Made by a program: the position numbers and the translations under genes
Source of the DNA: Pseudocolwellia sp049933045
Lineage (GTDB): Bacteria > Pseudomonadota > Gammaproteobacteria > Enterobacterales > Alteromonadaceae
Assembly: GCF_049933045.1 (NCBI RefSeq)
Contig: NZ_CP187926.1
Location: forward strand, 682,001-746,000
Reading direction: 5' to 3'
Length of the DNA stretch: 64,000 nt
Notes under the pieces: model-generated
Seen by the model: the letters and a program-made list of their open reading frames with translations, nothing else
What the model was told of the DNA's origin: nothing
The model's database searches: none
Shown: positions 63,060 through 64,000 of the stretch, piece by piece
Position numbering within the stretch: position 1 is the first letter of the stretch
Layout of the letters: each line of letters opens with the position of its first letter

Positions 63060-64000
63060 TTAGTTAGCTACTATATTTAATAACTTACCAGGAACATAAA
63101 TAACTTTACGCACTGTTTTATCTTCAGTGAATTTAGTCACGTTTTCGTCAGCAAAACCTAGCGCTTCAACTTGTTCTTTTGATGCATCAGCAGAAACTGT
63201 GATTTTTGCACGTAACTTACCATTCACTTGCACAATAATAAGTTTTTCATCTTCAACTAATGCACTTTCGTCAACAACTGGCCATGCTGTGCTTTCAACA
63301 GCCTTGCCGTCACCAATAATATTCCATACATGGTGGCTTAAATGAGGAACAATTGGCGTAAGCATTAAGATAACAGCTCTTATCGCTTCTTGCATAACAA
63401 TGCGATCTTCAACTGTTTCTATTTTAGCTTTAGTTAAGTGATTCATTAACTCCATAATTGCAGCAATGGCAGTGTTAAAGGTATTACGACGACCAATGTC
63501 ATCACTCACTTTACCAATTGCTTTATGTAGTTCACGACGTAATGCTTTTTGATTAGCATTTAAAGTAACACTCGATAATGTTTGCTCTGCAGTTAAGGCT
63601 TCTTCTTGAGTGAAGTCGTAAGCAAGTTTCCAAACACGTTTTAAGAATCTATGTGCACCTTCAACACCTGAATCAGACCACTCTAACGTTTGCTCTGGTG
63701 GTGAAGTAAACATGATAAATAAACGAACAGTATCAGCACCGTATTGTTGAATAACTGCTTGTGGGTCAATACCATTGTTTTTAGACTTCGACATTTTGCT
63801 CATACCTGCAGAAAGCACAGGTTGTCCGTCTAATTTACTTGTTGCTTTGGTGATTTGACCTTTTTCATTACGCTCAACTTCAACGTCAGTTGGAGCTATC
63901 CAATCTTGCGCGCCATTATCAGCTTCACGGTAATATGTTTCTGCTAATACCATACCCTGACAAAGTAAGCTTTTAAATGGTTCGTCACATTTAACTAAAC
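63060..64000 (-). CDS. leuS: Leucyl-tRNA synthetase LeuS (partial, N-terminus outside window)
   Basis: The C-terminal 312 codons. The frame stays open to the right edge, reading EPFKSLLCQGMVLAETYY, so an apparent ATG at 63953 is internal. It includes the KMSKSKNNGIDP catalytic motif, the anticodon-binding helical domain and the C-terminal IVQVNGKLRAKITV domain. First gene of the conserved cluster running leftwards to lipA. Confidence 0.96.
   Translation of the reverse strand, partial: LVKCDEPFKSLLCQGMVLAETYYREADNGAQDWIAPTDVEVERNEKGQITKATSKLDGQPVLSAGMSKMSKSKNNGIDPQAVIQQYGADTVRLFIMFTSPPEQTLEWSDSGVEGAHRFLKRVWKLAYDFTQEEALTAEQTLSSVTLNANQKALRRELHKAIGKVSDDIGRRNTFNTAIAAIMELMNHLTKAKIETVEDRIVMQEAIRAVILMLTPIVPHLSHHVWNIIGDGKAVESTAWPVVDESALVEDEKLIIVQVNGKLRAKITVSADASKEQVEALGFADENVTKFTEDKTVRKVIYVPGKLLNIVAN

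Overview
The window is AT-rich DNA of a marine gammaproteobacterium of the order Alteromonadales, most likely Colwelliaceae (Colwellia/Thalassotalea type). This rests on protein flavour and gene order: leuS-lptE-holA-nadD-rsfS-rlmH-mrdA-mrdB-rlpA-dacA-ybeD-lipB-lipA, smrB/prmB-aroC, moxR-bat genes next to fadIJ, and an ECF sigma/DUF3379 pair. No rRNA, tRNA or CRISPR array was recognised. The taxonomic call is inference from the sequence alone.

Layout. 0-7.3 kb: partial rlhA-like U32 gene, a GST, a Zur-box-preceded pair (COG0523/CobW GTPase with a broken N-terminus, then DUF1826), a small membrane protein, a DUF4442 hotdog protein and a class-C-like serine hydrolase. 7.6-15.3 kb: SemiSWEET and a beta-glucoside locus. 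The locus has GH1, a GPH sugar:cation symporter and a LacI regulator on the minus strand, and a divergent GH3 lipoprotein, with a LacI-type operator between the two arms. 15.5-20.3 kb: EAL/HDOD protein, a frameshifted putP, a 233-bp MITE-like element, and an ECF sigma factor with its DUF3379 partner. 20.5-27.8 kb: moxR-DUF58-DUF4381-batA-batB/C-batD. 28.4-32 kb: fadIJ behind a FadR-like palindrome.

32-38.9 kb looks like accessory DNA set between fadIJ and the M16 peptidase/sixA genes. It holds a complete IS5-family element with CTAG target duplications, a small membrane protein, a giant propeller-Y_Y_Y-PAS-PAS-GGDEF-EAL sensor and an unfamiliar two-gene unit. That unit encodes a protein of seven near-identical 17-residue Arg-rich repeats and, 8 bp downstream, a 34-residue protein. 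It is the most novel object I can see.

39-47 kb: M16 peptidase, sixA, a second inverted-repeat element, smrB, prmB, aroC and an MFS gene. 47.3-52 kb: a nitric-oxide defence module, with a small membrane gene (PpyR-like by context)-nnrS-hmp divergent from norR and two GTN7AC NorR sites in between. 52-64 kb: the conserved lipoate/cell-wall/ribosome-maturation cluster, ending in a partial leuS.

Two genes (cobW-like and putP) carry frame disruptions, which are either real pseudogenes or assembly indels. Several strong intergenic hairpins and inverted repeats are recorded separately.
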